DNA of 64,000 nt from Laetiporus sulphureus 93-53. Its lineage: Eukaryota; Basidiomycota; Agaricomycetes; Polyporales; Laetiporaceae. Positions 1-10,874 of the stretch are shown piece by piece (positions within the stretch are counted from its first letter, which is position 1; every line of letters starts with the position of its first letter). The notes beneath the pieces were generated by a model. It was not told where the DNA came from. It worked only from the letters and a program-made list of their open reading frames with translations, and made no database searches. Made by a program: the position numbers and the translations under genes. The stretch lies in NCBI RefSeq assembly GCF_001632365.1, contig NW_024468526.1:62001-126000 (forward strand). The letters run 5' to 3'.

Positions 1-150
1 GGGCCGGCAATCCCACCCAAAAAGCTGCAGTCTCAGCAGCCGGAGACTGTTCTGACGCCTCAACGACGTGTTCCAGTACCTCACGGGTCTGATCGTCCTA
101 TGAACAAGAGAGTACCAGTGCGTCTCCATCGGATGCGTAGAGAGAAGTGA
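1..150 (+). CDS. 3' end of an unidentified gene (partial, left edge)
   Basis: Reading frame 1 is open from the first base of the window to a TGA at 148-150. It encodes about 49 residues rich in Pro, Gln and Arg, ending in a basic tail (PMNKRVPVRLHRMRREK). The composition looks like the tail of a coding exon rather than random sequence, but there is no domain to recognise and the rest of the gene lies outside the window. It could also be a chance open frame, so confidence is low. Confidence 0.35.
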   Translation, partial: GPAIPPKKLQSQQPETVLTPQRRVPVPHGSDRPMNKRVPVRLHRMRREK

Positions 151-2705
151 AGCACGCAAAGCCGCCTTTGTATGAGTAGTTTGGTATTTTATGCGATGTG
201 AAGCCAAACTCACCGATCATCTTTCCACGGCGATCTTCTTCTCTTCAACAACTATTTGAGCTGCTTCCGTGTGGCATTACGCGCAACCGAACAAGTCCTT
301 CAAGCCGATCAATTCTGCGTTTCTATTGCACGCTAATGTTCGCGAAGTCTGATGGACCGACTATTGAGCACTCGCATCGAGTATTCGTACCTAACATTTG
401 TGGCCTGGGTGGTTATCGAGTATTGTCTCGGTGTTTTCTCGCACCATAAAATACTGAGCTTCTCCCGCTACCTGACGCAGCAGGTAATGGCCGACGCTGC
501 ACATGCGAGCTTCAGCCGTGTCTTGCAAGACGTGTACAAAAAAACCTGAGGGAAAGATGGTTAGCTCGACCATAACGGACGGGACTAAGAATGCTTTCGC
601 ACATCTCGAGTAAATGACAGGCATTGGCCGTATAGTGCACGTACCATCTCTTCTTACACGAAATGGCCTCGCTTAGCTATGTCAGGCAGAGTGATGTCCC
701 AAGCGAGTGCCGTCGGCACGTCTTCCGCGTCTCTTGTCGGATTAGTGCTAATGCGGCGGACGAGCATCGCCTGGACCTCACCGCAATCACCTTTCCGCTG
801 AAGCACGGGCCGAACGTCGTGTATTTCAATGGCCGCTGGTTGTTCTGGCTCTGCGTGATTGGAGTGAAACAGTGAAACGTATATTTCGCAGCGTCATACC
901 GGGCCTCACGCAAAGAAAGTAGTGTGGCCGGTGTATGGTCGGCCAGCTCAGTGGTACCCGTACGAACATGCTTCAGGCGAGAACATCTGGGCCGGTGAAA
1001 GTCGCTAGGATGAGCGAGCACGATGTCTAGGTTTTGGACACTAACGCACAAGCGGCAGGAGCGATCGTACTTGTCGAAGAAGAGACGAAGGATACTACTA
1101 TGAGCGACAGGCTTGTCACAATCATGTGCCTGTGACAGACGCGTTGTAACCAAATATTTATTGTCGGCGCGAGGTCAATCTCAATCTCAGAGCAGAATCG
1201 TTCAGACGCACTCCGATGAAGCCACAGATATATTGCCACATCTCACGTTACCACCGCACATGACAAGAACACAGGACAGGGGGCGAATTTGCATTCTCCT
1301 CGAGCAGCCACGCAATTCGCGAGAATACCTGTGAAGCAACAGTCGTCAGTGGTTAATTGAGAAGGCAAGAAAAGATGACATACCTTACAATCGATAGACT
1401 AATCTCCACGAAGACTGTCAAATGCCTCTCAAAGAGGTGCAAAAAGGAGCAAAAAATTCCTAACGGTGGCAGCAGACAAGGAGTAGTCTGAATCGAGTTG
1501 CATGCGGACGCGGACCCGCAAAAGGCCCGTTCCTATGCATGCGCCGCGAAGTGCACTGAAGGACATGATCACAAGCCAACCAGGCACGCCGCACCCTCCC
1601 CTCCCCTCGTATGTCGTCGTCCATGTTGAAGGCCGTTCAGATGCCAAGTACGTTGACGAACCATGGTCGGCTTAACCAGTGGAAACGTCACTTGGCCATA
1701 CTCGGAAGATCTCCCGAGTGTGCACATACTGTACACTTTTTGAACGCGAGAGCGACCCGCGCCAAACTACTCTTCCGCCATGCAACTAGTGCACTGCCCA
1801 GAAGGAGCGACCAGAAGCACCACCTCCATGAATCATGGGCTTCTTTGATGGACGCATCACGTAGTGTTACCGGTATCATAACGTCGCATCTAAATCTCGC
1901 AACGAAACAGCCCAGCCATACCGGGTGCTACACGAGCGCGACGAGTGTTGATGGGACTGTGGCCAGCAGCCGAGCACCAACGAGCGAGCGTCACCGAACG
2001 TGCATTCCACGGTATAAAAAGCAGCACCTTCTAGGACATTGAACAAGAAGCCAGCCAGACTTCCGACTCGCCGAGACGAGAGATCGACACCGATAAGGAG
2101 GGAACGAGGGGGAGCGGACGAGGTGGATGCGCATGCCCAATCCTATCGACGCATTTCAAGCTGAGCGAACGCGACCCTCTGCAGACCGAAGCCTGCGTCA
2201 CAGGCAAGCGTAAGCCATAAGGCAGCATCAGCGAGTTGCTGGTACGCCGAAAGACCCTGACGGTCTTGTCCAGCTAGGACTAGCCAAAGTATGGCTCGGA
2301 GAAGGATGGAATACTCAGACCTTAGCCCGCTCGCAAAGATGGACAGGGTCCTGTGCGGGGCGAGCATCGCGGCTTCGAATCTGCTGCCATGAGTTGAGGA
2401 AAAGAGAAAGGCGGCGAGCGGAGGCGAGTAGAAAAATAGAGTCGTGGGAAAGACGGGGCCACGTGATGAACGCGTTGTGTTCGCTTTGGAGGGCGCGGAC
2501 AAGTTAAGGACTGGCTTGTCTGCGCTTGTGTTCGGCTTTAATCTCTTCACTTTCCCTTAGCCGAATTACGAAACTAACATTCTATCTCCGCCCTCCTCTT
2601 TTCTTTATATATCTCCCCAGCAATGCACATTTGAACGCGCATTTCCTCCGCGACGCCATCCCCTCCCAGCTGAGCCACTCGCCTCCTCTCTCCGACTCAC
2701 CGCTC
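151..2705. other. Long intergenic stretch, no supportable gene
   Basis: I find no open frame with recognisable domains, no plausible intron-joined gene and no obvious repeat here. The last part (about 2560-2705) is the pyrimidine-rich promoter and leader of the gene starting at 2706, with a TATA-like string (tttatatatc) near 2602-2612. Confidence 0.5.
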
Positions 2706-4064
2706 ATGTCCATCGACGTCAAGGCACCAACCGACCTCCCACCGCGCTGCCAGAGTCGCATGGCTACCCGCCCGCCACTGAGACGAACCAACGGCTGCCA
2801 CATCCTCCCGGGGTTCGAGCACTGCGACGACGGGAACGACAGCGACTCGGACGAGGAAATCGACTCTGGCCTGCGTCCTAGTCTGATGCCACTCAGGCCC
2901 TCTCATCACAGCTCAGACTCTTCCGACGACTCCAGCTCGGATGAAGATGACGGCATCGCGCAGATCATCACTCTCATCCCGATAAGCTCGTCATATTCAG
3001 ACAAGGAATTTGCAGTCAAGGCAGCGCCGGACGTGCCCCTCCCGTCTGCTCTGCCGCCGAACCTGCAGATCATCCCAGAGGTCGAGGACGATGACAGCTT
3101 CGAGTTCGACCTCCCGCCTCCCTACCACGGCATTTCCGACAACGCGCTGGCGCTTGTCAAGCGTGTCTGGAACTCGCGACGCGTTGCCTGGTCAAATCAG
3201 AACATCCGACACGAGGCCGCCGCTGCTGCCATCGCTTACGATGGTACGCTGGATCAAGCACAGAAGGTCCCCACATCTGGGCCTCCGTCTGCGCCTCCTG
3301 CGTTGCCTCCTCCCTCGCTGCCTGCAGGCATCCAGGCACCTCCCCCAGATGCTGGACCCATCATTCACGCCCCTACCCCCGATCCCAACGTTCCTATCTA
3401 TCCTCGTCTCGGCGACCTCTCCAGCATACACGATGGACGTTACGTCTCCGTAGACCGCGCATTCCGCAACTTCCCCACCTATACCATACGAAAGATTCTC
3501 TACCTGCACGATATGCTCGACAATGCCCGCAGCAGCTCGCCGTCTCATCCTCCTCGCAGAAGCGCGTCGCTAATCTTGGGCGACGACAAGCGATCTGCCG
3601 CAGATCGCCACCCATCAGCGCCTGTTTGGGACGGCCGAGGCGAGAAGATCTCTAGCATGGCACTAGGGTCGTGCACTAACGAAGGCCAGTCGGCTTCCTA
3701 CCGCCGATGGCAGGTCCTCATGGAGAAAACGAGGCAGCCACGCGCCCCGGTGCGCACGGCTGGCATCTCGGCCAAGGCCACCACGGAATCCTCACGCATG
3801 GTTGTGAGCACTCCCGCGCCCGTACCCCTCGCCGTACCTGCACCTGCACCCGCACCTGCACCTACACCTACGGCGGCACCATCATCATCATCGTCTAAGA
3901 AGTCGCAAGACAAAGGTCGCACGCGGACGTCCTCGAAGCCAAAGGTATCCAGGTTCTTCTTCGCGAAGGACGAGTCCGATTCGCGCGATGCGCGATCGCG
4001 GATGTTCTCAATCACCGCGCAGTTCCTAAATCGACGCTCGATGAACGATCCGATGCGATTGTAG
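2706..4064 (+). CDS. Acidic, low-complexity protein of unknown function
   Basis: This single-exon frame encodes 452 residues if translation starts at 2706; the frame is open further upstream to 2526. The 2706 ATG is preferred because it lies about 100 nt after a TATA-like string and opens the hydrophilic part of the protein. Visible features are an acidic Ser/Asp-rich stretch (about residues 35-85), a Pro-rich segment (about 190-225), a better-conserved-looking core around IYPRLGDLSSIHDG and FPTYTIRKILYLHD (about 228-275), a Pro-Ala repeat (PAPAPAPAPTPT, about 375-390), a Ser run and a basic tail. I see no signal peptide or membrane segment. It resembles regulatory or structural proteins restricted to basidiomycetes, but I do not recognise the family. 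Confidence 0.7.
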   Translation: MSIDVKAPTDLPPRCQSRMATRPPLRRTNGCHILPGFEHCDDGNDSDSDEEIDSGLRPSLMPLRPSHHSSDSSDDSSSDEDDGIAQIITLIPISSSYSDKEFAVKAAPDVPLPSALPPNLQIIPEVEDDDSFEFDLPPPYHGISDNALALVKRVWNSRRVAWSNQNIRHEAAAAAIAYDGTLDQAQKVPTSGPPSAPPALPPPSLPAGIQAPPPDAGPIIHAPTPDPNVPIYPRLGDLSSIHDGRYVSVDRAFRNFPTYTIRKILYLHDMLDNARSSSPSHPPRRSASLILGDDKRSAADRHPSAPVWDGRGEKISSMALGSCTNEGQSASYRRWQVLMEKTRQPRAPVRTAGISAKATTESSRMVVSTPAPVPLAVPAPAPAPAPTPTAAPSSSSSKKSQDKGRTRTSSKPKVSRFFFAKDESDSRDARSRMFSITAQFLNRRSMNDPMRL

Positions 4065-4381
4065 AGTATGCACAGGGACAGTATGGCGGGATTTCACGAT
4101 GATGAAAAGGGAGACACGACATCCTACGATACCATCACGATCTATACAACCTGTATACCAATGTATGTATGTAAGTTAACATGTACGGCAGCGCCAACGA
4201 CCATCGTAATCGTAGTGTGTGCATCATTGCTCCAGATGTTGCCTGCAAGCACCTCGCGCGAGTACACCCTGCTCGTACTCGAAGGCCGAGACCTATGCCG
4301 GTCGCTCATCTTCCTTCGTGTGGTGCAGCGTGCTCCGCTCATGCAGGTCCAAAAAATGACTAGTGACTGTCTAGTGACCAA

Positions 4382-5181
4382 CTAATGACCAGCTGACATC
4401 AGCTCGTCACCGTGCTGATGGTTGTCTTGCGTTGCGGTCAAGGTTGCGCTGGAACTAGCAGCGGAGGCTGTTTGGTACACATATTGACCAACGTACGTGG
4501 TATATGAAGGCGGGCGGCTCTGTCCTCGAGCGTACGTCCGTTCAGGCCACATGGGCGTATGCGCTTGTCTCGCGGACTCCAATTCGCTTGAAGTAAACAT
4601 TGTACTGGTGGGTCCAGTCGGCAAAGGAGCGATGCTAAACCTTTGCGGCTCCACGATCACGTAAGTCCCTGAGAGGTAGGACATGACAGAAGATCGCCTT
4701 TCTGCTAGTGTTGAGCTCCGAGGGGATGACTCCTCAGTCAGGACGAGATCGTGGGCTTTATGCCTTGGTATACTGATAGAAAGAGAGACGGAGGGGTTGG
4801 CTTGCGGATCCGGGCGCTCAACGTCAGCTACGGTAGGTGTCAATTGTGCTCGGAGAAAGTATAGTCATAATTCTCACCACCTGGTGGATGATCTGCGCGT
4901 GAAGCAGGCAGCACTCGCCTCGATCTTCTCGTGATAACAACAGTTAACACTACGGCCAGCAACATCCCGGCGACGCCTAACGCGAGCCCGATCCATGCGC
5001 CGGCGGTCAAAGGAGGATGAGAGCTGCCCGCAGATGTAGCAGCGGGGATGACGGAGGATATGACAAGGCACGTCGGGTGGGTAGCTGGTGATGATGATAT
5101 GGTCGCTTCTCGCCTGGACAGGGTCACAGGCGAATATCGAATGGGGAGAGCATGCAGCGCGGTGCTATTCTCGGCCGTCAT
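4382..5181 (-). CDS. Single-pass membrane protein with Ser/Thr-rich flanks
   Basis: There are two exons, 4878-5181 and 4382-4827, separated by a 50-bp GT-AG intron; the join gives 249 residues. The first exon carries a short extracellular-like Ser/Thr segment and then one strong membrane span (AWIGLALGVAGMLLAVVLTV, about residues 60-80) followed by a positively charged RRSRR stop-transfer. The second exon is a cytoplasmic-like tail rich in Ser, Thr, Pro and Tyr. This architecture is common among agaricomycete single-span surface proteins of unknown role. The frame stays open to an ATG at 5337, but a TATA-like box at 5234-5245 favours the start at 5181. There is no cleavable signal peptide in this model, so an upstream exon could be missing. 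Confidence 0.6.
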
Positions 5182-5233
5182 CCGCGATAGTGATATGACG
5201 GGAGCCGATGTCAACGAGACCCTGCGGGCAAGC

Positions 5234-5245
5234 CGTTTTATATCG
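5234..5245 (-). promoter_or_regulatory. TATA-like box
   Basis: On the minus strand the string GATATAAAACGG lies about 55 nt upstream of the proposed start of the single-pass membrane protein. Confidence 0.4.
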
Positions 5246-6132
5246 TCGGTGTGCAGATACATCTGTGTTTGAATGCTAACCCGGCAAGATTCAAAGCATG
5301 CTACTTGATGCAAGTGAGGCCAGGGCGATCGTACCACGAAGCATCGAGATGACCGTTGTCCGCATCTTGTCGAGAACGTGGGCAGCCGATGCTCTCAACT
5401 GTAGTACCTGTATTCATCGCTCATATGTGTTTGCCAGCTCTTATTTAAGATGTGATCATACCTGAAACATTTGTTGTACCATCCTTCTACGGGTATTCGG
5501 CGCTTAGCACAGCAAATACAGTCATATCTGGCTTCTGTTGCTTCGATGAGCCAATCAAGAGGACAATGAGGCATTGCCATTGTGTACCAACCTATCTGGT
5601 GATGTGGTGTCATGGAAGCTCGAGATAACTCTATTAGGGGGGTGGATCGCAGGATGAGCGCATATGAAATTCGGAATCCACCCAGGCAACTCACGTACCT
5701 TCAAACCAGTTTTCTGAGAACTTGGTTGGATATGCTTCAATGCCACGGAAAATGCTGAGCGCTGCTTTTGCTCACATGGAAGTCGCACGTTCCAAAGGTT
5801 TCGTTCGATCACATCCTGATCACTGACCAAATCAATCTCTCTGTAAGTTTACGGGTCAAGGGAAGGCATGCATGGAACGCCTGTGTCCATGTTGCATGCT
5901 GGCATAGAAAGAACCGCAGCATTTGCGATTACGACGAGCTTGCGCGAGATAAGAGCATCCAGCTAGCAGCTTCAGATCTCACCGAGCACGAGGAGGCGCG
6001 AACAAGGTACGCTGCATGCAATCGAATGAAGCAGTTTCCTGAAGTCCGCGAATATCGGTCCCAATTCGGCAGGGCAGGTATGAAACAGGGGGGCACCCAT
6101 AACAACACACAGACACTTTATAGAGAGCGTGT
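5246..6132. other. Intergenic stretch, possible undetected exons
   Basis: A minus-strand open segment (about 5700-5830) ends at a good donor (GTACGTGAG), so a small spliced gene or an upstream exon of the membrane protein could lie here. I could not assemble one with confidence and see no domain. Confidence 0.25.
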
Positions 6133-7115
6133 CTACCAGGGATGCTGAGTTCCGTTGTACCTGAGGAATTTGCCGGAATCCTTCGTATTGACGGAGGACA
6201 GGACCTTCAGGATACCAGTCACGCTCTCCTCTACCTCCAGAACGGCACCTTCCCCTCCCAGCGCTGTGCGCAGCGCGTCAGTACACTCTGGACAAGACCA
6301 TAGGCAACCCTTGACGCTTGACGCACCAGTCTTCACCCATCCCGGGTCCATGCAGACAGCAGTGAAATCCGGGCGCGCCTTCGCTTGCTTGTACGTCTGC
6401 ACACGACGCAAAGTCAACTACTTGGCATCTTCGACGTCAAATAAATGGGCGCAGTCTAACCAGCATATTCAACGCCGTCTTGCTGATGCTGTACGATGAA
6501 CACTTCGGTCCGCAGTCTAAACCAAAGCTGGCCAGACCTGTGGTCATGTTCACGATCATCTTGTGCTGGCCGCGCTCGAGGAATGGGTAGTAGAGCTCTG
6601 CGAGGAGCGCGGGTGCGCCGACGTTAATCTGCAAAATCTCGAGAAACTCAGGGTATGAGAAGTTGAACGCTGTGTCGTAAGTAGGGTTCTGGATACGATC
6701 AGGAAGGGGTTTTCAGGCGTGAAAACGGTGAGAACGTACGATGGCGGCATTGTTGTACAGAACGTCTATACCTCCGTCGCCGAGGATTGAGCTGACGATC
6801 TGAACCGACTCCCGCATGGATGCCTCGCTGCTGACGTCCAGAGGTACTATGTGCAGTGTGCCCGCTACATTTTCCTCCAGCGCATGCAGCTCCGTCGCTG
6901 TATCAGGTGTGCGACAGGTCGCGATAACGGTGTTGGCGGAAGAGGATAGCAGCTCCTTCGTTAGCTGAAGTCCTATACCGCGGTTCGAGCTAAGCAGCAG
7001 ATGAGCTCATGAATGTTGACTGAATATGAGGGCATTCTCTCGAACTGTCGCCTCTCGAGCAAAGCTCCGTGCAGTATACGCACCCTGTAATCAACCAGGT
7101 ACCGGTGGGAGACAT
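6133..7115 (-). CDS. Short-chain dehydrogenase/reductase, copy 1
   Basis: Five exons (7084-7115, 6740-6989, 6461-6688, 6327-6396, 6133-6263) join to 236 residues, a normal length for a classical SDR. The N-terminus reads TWLITGSNRGIGLQLT, which is the Rossmann TGxxxGIG NAD(P)-binding motif. It is followed by NNAAI (the NNAG-type motif), a Ser in VNMTTGLAS and the catalytic YSISK (YxxxK). DPGWVKT after the active site is typical of the fungal carbonyl-reductase-like SDRs that act as cytosolic oxidoreductases on unknown ketones or aldehydes. The neighbouring gene at 7501-8425 has the same exon lengths, so the two are tandem duplicates. A TATA box sits about 50 nt upstream. The substrate cannot be told from sequence. 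Confidence 0.88.
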
Positions 7116-7159
7116 GTCGAGTAGAGACAAGGACAATCCATGCTGACCGAGCTCGAGTG

Positions 7160-7169
7160 TCTATATACC
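7160..7169 (-). promoter_or_regulatory. TATA box of SDR copy 1
   Basis: The minus strand reads GGGTATATAG about 50 nt upstream of the ATG at 7115, a normal fungal TATA spacing. Confidence 0.5.
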
Positions 7170-7500
7170 CTCAAGTTTCAGACACGGAGAAAACATCAAC
7201 TGAGCGGAAGATGTGACGGTTGACCAGCTGGAGAGTTGGCTCGGATTTCCGTCGGGCTACGAAGCGCTCATATTATCTTGTTCTGCTGCTCTCATGTCCT
7301 GCTGACGCCTGCGTATTTCTTGCTTTTTCTGACACCGCAACCACTCGGAGAAATGCAAGGTGGAGAAAGATGTTCGATGTTATTCCAATTCACCTCCAGA
7401 TGCTCCGAAAGTCTCATATGAAAAGCAAAGTCATTGCTTGTATGCGCATCCTTTAAGGCGGGGATCTCGAGAGGTAGCGGATTCTGTCCCTGCCGTCGCT

Positions 7501-8425
7501 TCACCAAACGATCTCTTCGCCGTTATGCCTGTAGAACTTGCCGGAATTTGCAGAAGACGCAGACTTAGCAAGCTTGAGCTGTCCCCTCACGCTCTCCTCA
7601 GGCTCCATCATTGCGTCAGGGCCTCCCATATCTACCGCAGATCCTCAGGAATCTCATGTGCATCAATGCTTTGTCAACTTACCTGTCTTAACCCAGCCAG
7701 GATCGACAACATAAGAAATGAGGTCTGGTCGTGCCTTTGCTTGTTTATAGGCCTGTTTTACCTTATGTTAGTGCTAATGCAGAGAGGAAGCCACGGCTAG
7801 ACGTACAATCATATTAAGAGCGGTCTTGCTGACACTGTATGTTGCGTTCTTCGCTCCAAAGTCAATTCCAATACTAGCGAGACCGCTGCTCGTGTTGATG
7901 ATGACCTTGCGCTTGCCCTGCTCGAGAAACGGCAGGTACACTTGCCCCATAAGGGCCGGGCCTGCGACGTTGGCTTTCAAGGTCTCTAGGAACCCGGAAT
8001 ACGAGAAGTTGAAAGCGGAATCGTCACCCTCGTTCTGCACACAGTTTTACAACGAAACCGCGTCACAAGGCGCAAGGATATTACCCACGATTGCAGCGTT
8101 GTTCCAAAGATAATCGAGTCCCCTATAGCCAAGGATTTCGCCGACCACCTTTGCCGAGTTGCGGATCGACGCTTCGTCTGCGATATCAAGCGGTATGATG
8201 TACAGCTCTCCTTTCGCTTCGCTTTGCAGTGCCTGCAGTGCAGGTGCGTTGTTTGGATCCCGGCACGTTGCAACCACAACGTTGGATGGATCAGCGATGA
8301 GCTGCCTCACCAATTCCAGACCAATCCCCCGCGAAGTGCTGCGAGCATCGTCAGCGTACGTTCCAACAATGTCTGCTATGATAAGATGCTCACCCGGTAA
8401 TGAGCCAGGTGTATGCGTCGGACAT
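7501..8425 (-). CDS. Short-chain dehydrogenase/reductase, copy 2
   Basis: Five exons (8394-8425, 8089-8338, 7807-8034, 7683-7752, 7501-7631) join to 236 residues. The exons are 32, 250, 228, 70 and 131 nt long, exactly as in the copy at 6133-7115; only the introns differ (49-55 bp here, 51-94 bp there). Motifs are TWLITGTSRGIGLEL for cofactor binding, NNAAI, INTSSGLAS for the catalytic Ser region, and YSVSK as the YxxxK active site. The C-terminal part VKTDMGGPDAMMEPEESV is closer to the family consensus than copy 1, which reads KTALGGEGA there. It is probably an NAD(P)-dependent cytosolic oxidoreductase of unknown substrate. Both genes point the same way, with 385 bp between them. Confidence 0.9.
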
Positions 8426-8859
8426 GGTGCTCGTACAGGACGACTAGGCAGAGCTCGTGGATCGATGCGGGTTTATCTAGCGTGCTGCATTCAAGCCTCA
8501 AATGTCCTTGACGAAAATATACGGGTCATCTGAGACAGCAGTGGGGATACCTCGGTGCAGCCTCGTGACGCTCGTTCGGTGCATCCGGGCCACTCTGCAG
8601 TCAATATTGTTCGATAAGCTCTTCAATCGTTCATGTTGAGGTGAGGTCACTAACGCGTCCACGTGATAGCACGCGGTGCACGTCCGTGGCTACATCCTGG
8701 TTCGTGCATCTTTCCCATATGCACTGATCTTACCCTGAGATACTAAAGAGGATTCATGGACATAAAAGAATTTAGATTTTGCCGCGCGAAGTTGGTTGTC
8801 CCAGTGTTGTTCGATAAAATTTAAAAGCTGAATGCGCCTCAACGACTGCGGTGGCCATC

Positions 8860-9045
8860 CATTCGTCGCATGTTCGAGCGCCGAACCTCGTGCCATGTTA
8901 GCATTCAATGTTTCAGTCGACAAGCGATCGACTGGGCAACAAGATCCGATGAAGGGGACAGACATTTCGACGCCATTTTGGACGGTCCAAGCCCTCGGCC
9001 ACCCGCAAGTGGCGCGGCCATCCAAGTGATCCGCCATATTTAAGC
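8860..9045 (+). promoter_or_regulatory. Duplicated promoter block, copy A
   Basis: This block upstream of the gene at 9129 aligns by eye with 10570-10765 upstream of its paralog. Both contain the series actgggcaac/gctgggcaac, agatccga, ggtccaagccc, a CCAC..GCGGC segment and a terminal A/T-rich TATA-like string (catatttaag here). It was evidently copied together with the gene. Confidence 0.6.
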
Positions 9046-9128
9046 CACGCTGTGTCCGGTACCCGCCCTCAGTCCCACTCACTCGAACTCGTTGTCTCTC
9101 TCTTGTTGATTGCCAACCCAGTTCCACG

Positions 9129-10034
9129 ATGCCACATAATCCTGACGCCACATCGACGTCTCATCTCCATCGATCTCGGAAGCTGACGAAATCCAGGCCG
9201 CCTACATCTCAGACAGGCTCACAGTTGGCAATAGGGCCTTCGTCTCCACGGACTCGCGATCATCACTGGCCCAAGGGAATACCTCGACACGCCAACGTGC
9301 GCTTCTCCGATTATGACGAAGGCTACGTGGGGGTCTATTTCAGGCAGCCGGACGACAACCATCACTCGCAGCGCGATGGACAGAACGAGACGGCGCAAGT
9401 GCTGTCAAGCCTTTCGAGGACTAAAACGTATCCTTCTTCCCCTGGTGGGAGCTCCCCTCTGTGGATTCAAAGGAAGCCGGACTTCACAAAGTCCCCCAAG
9501 GAACGGCATAGCGTGCCATTACGACGATCCGACTTCCATGTGCACAAACCACTTCCGCCTATACCGCAAGACGCGTCTCGCGATTCAGTGATTACGACCA
9601 GCAGGGACTCCGCAATCGGGGTGCCCATCGCGTCGGGACCCTTTATTATGGAATATCTTGGCGATCGAGGCAGCAAAGCCCTCTTCACAACACGAAGTGC
9701 GATGGGTGATATGAACGATATCGTTGAAGATTCCATTCCCACTTCTCGATGCGTTTCTTTCACCAGCTTGACGGAACGGGTTGATGATGAGGAGGGCTAT
9801 CTTGATGAAGATTCCACTACACCCACCTCATCTTCAACCATTCTTTCTGCAAGACGTGCCGAATGGGATAATAACGACGATGCCAGTCATTCGGTCGCCT
9901 CGCCTGCGCGTCCATTCGTGGTTGCTCCTAACAATCTAAAAGGGACCATCCAGGGAAAGCGAGGTCCTCATGTTGGAGATATCACCGGAATGGAGAGAAA
10001 CGGCAAGCTCGTGCGTTGCATTCATCGAGTTTGA
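9129..10034 (+). CDS. Paralogous protein of unknown function, copy A
   Basis: This single open frame encodes 301 residues. The N-terminal third is basic and Ser/Pro-rich. Further features are a short ANVRFSDYDEGY motif, a proline motif (HKPLPPIP, near residue 140) followed by a Ser/Thr patch with DSVITT, and an acidic Ser/Thr segment (SLTERVDDEEGYLDED). All of these recur in the same order in the neighbour at 10875-11783, so the two genes are tandem paralogs. I see no signal peptide, membrane span or enzymatic motif. The PLPPIP element could bind an SH3 or WW domain, which is inference only. The last codons may be intron read-through, since GTGCGT occurs shortly before the stop. Confidence 0.65.
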   Translation: MPHNPDATSTSHLHRSRKLTKSRPPTSQTGSQLAIGPSSPRTRDHHWPKGIPRHANVRFSDYDEGYVGVYFRQPDDNHHSQRDGQNETAQVLSSLSRTKTYPSSPGGSSPLWIQRKPDFTKSPKERHSVPLRRSDFHVHKPLPPIPQDASRDSVITTSRDSAIGVPIASGPFIMEYLGDRGSKALFTTRSAMGDMNDIVEDSIPTSRCVSFTSLTERVDDEEGYLDEDSTTPTSSSTILSARRAEWDNNDDASHSVASPARPFVVAPNNLKGTIQGKRGPHVGDITGMERNGKLVRCIHRV

Positions 10035-10569
10035 CTTCTTGTGCTCACGGTCAATTCGCTCGGTCTCTAGGATTCAACGCGGAACAACATCCTCTCATCA
10101 AATCCTCGGCGCAGGTAACGTCAAGGCACATCCATGCATGCCGCTATCCAAGGAGGTTGCATATCATTATATTATCTTATGCTCGAAGTTCATGCTCTCC
10201 GAGCAGGTTGCCAATTATCTTTCACGTTTATTACTACTGTTGATCAGCTTTGTAGTATTTACATTTACCCTGATACCATAGTTCGGATTGCCGCTTCTAC
10301 TGTCACGAGAAGTTTGCAAGGCTCTGTCAATAGGGCGATTGGAAGGACCCGCAGTAGGATCTTATTGCCGGTGCTGGTGAGCCGTTACTACCGCCAATAG
10401 GACCGCGCCGCGCTGAGGATCACTGATAGCCCACATAATAATAGGGTCATGCGTCTGTGGTCACATTTCGCTCGGTGGGCTCTACTGCATGAGTGAAGCA
10501 GATGGCTTCAACATAAGTTGAAGAAGGCGGAAAGCCGGTTGTACCTAAACAAATCCAGTGGCTATACGT
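10035..10569. other. Intergenic stretch between the two paralogs
   Basis: This contains the 3' flank of copy A and A/T-rich sequence. A further 3' exon of copy A is possible but not demonstrable. I see no other gene. Confidence 0.4.
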
Positions 10570-10765
10570 TGCACGCACGATCATGCTCCGAACATCATGC
10601 AATTTTAGGATGCAATTGTTTCCCAGTAGGAGCTGTCGGCTGGGCAACGAGATCCGACAAACAGGATGTCCGTCTAACGGAAATTGGAAGGTCCAAGCCC
10701 ATAGCCACTCACCAGCGGCGCAGTTACACCAGGTGGCCCATCCTAACTATACATAAATACTCGGC
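10570..10765 (+). promoter_or_regulatory. Duplicated promoter block, copy B
   Basis: This is the counterpart of 8860-9045, with the same ordered short blocks ending in the TATA-like string ctatacataaatac near 10746-10760. Confidence 0.6.
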
Positions 10766-10874
10766 TTTCTGTTACTGGCAACCTCATCTGTTCACACCCT
10801 CCTTCTCTCGCATCTGCGACTTCACGAAGCCGCATAATCCTGAAGTCACTGAAACCGTTCATCCCTTTAGTAAC

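Noticed and set aside
677..2042. Open frames of 143 and 158 residues near the left edge
   Set aside because: They overlap no recognisable motif, lack promoter or splice context, and read as random peptide.
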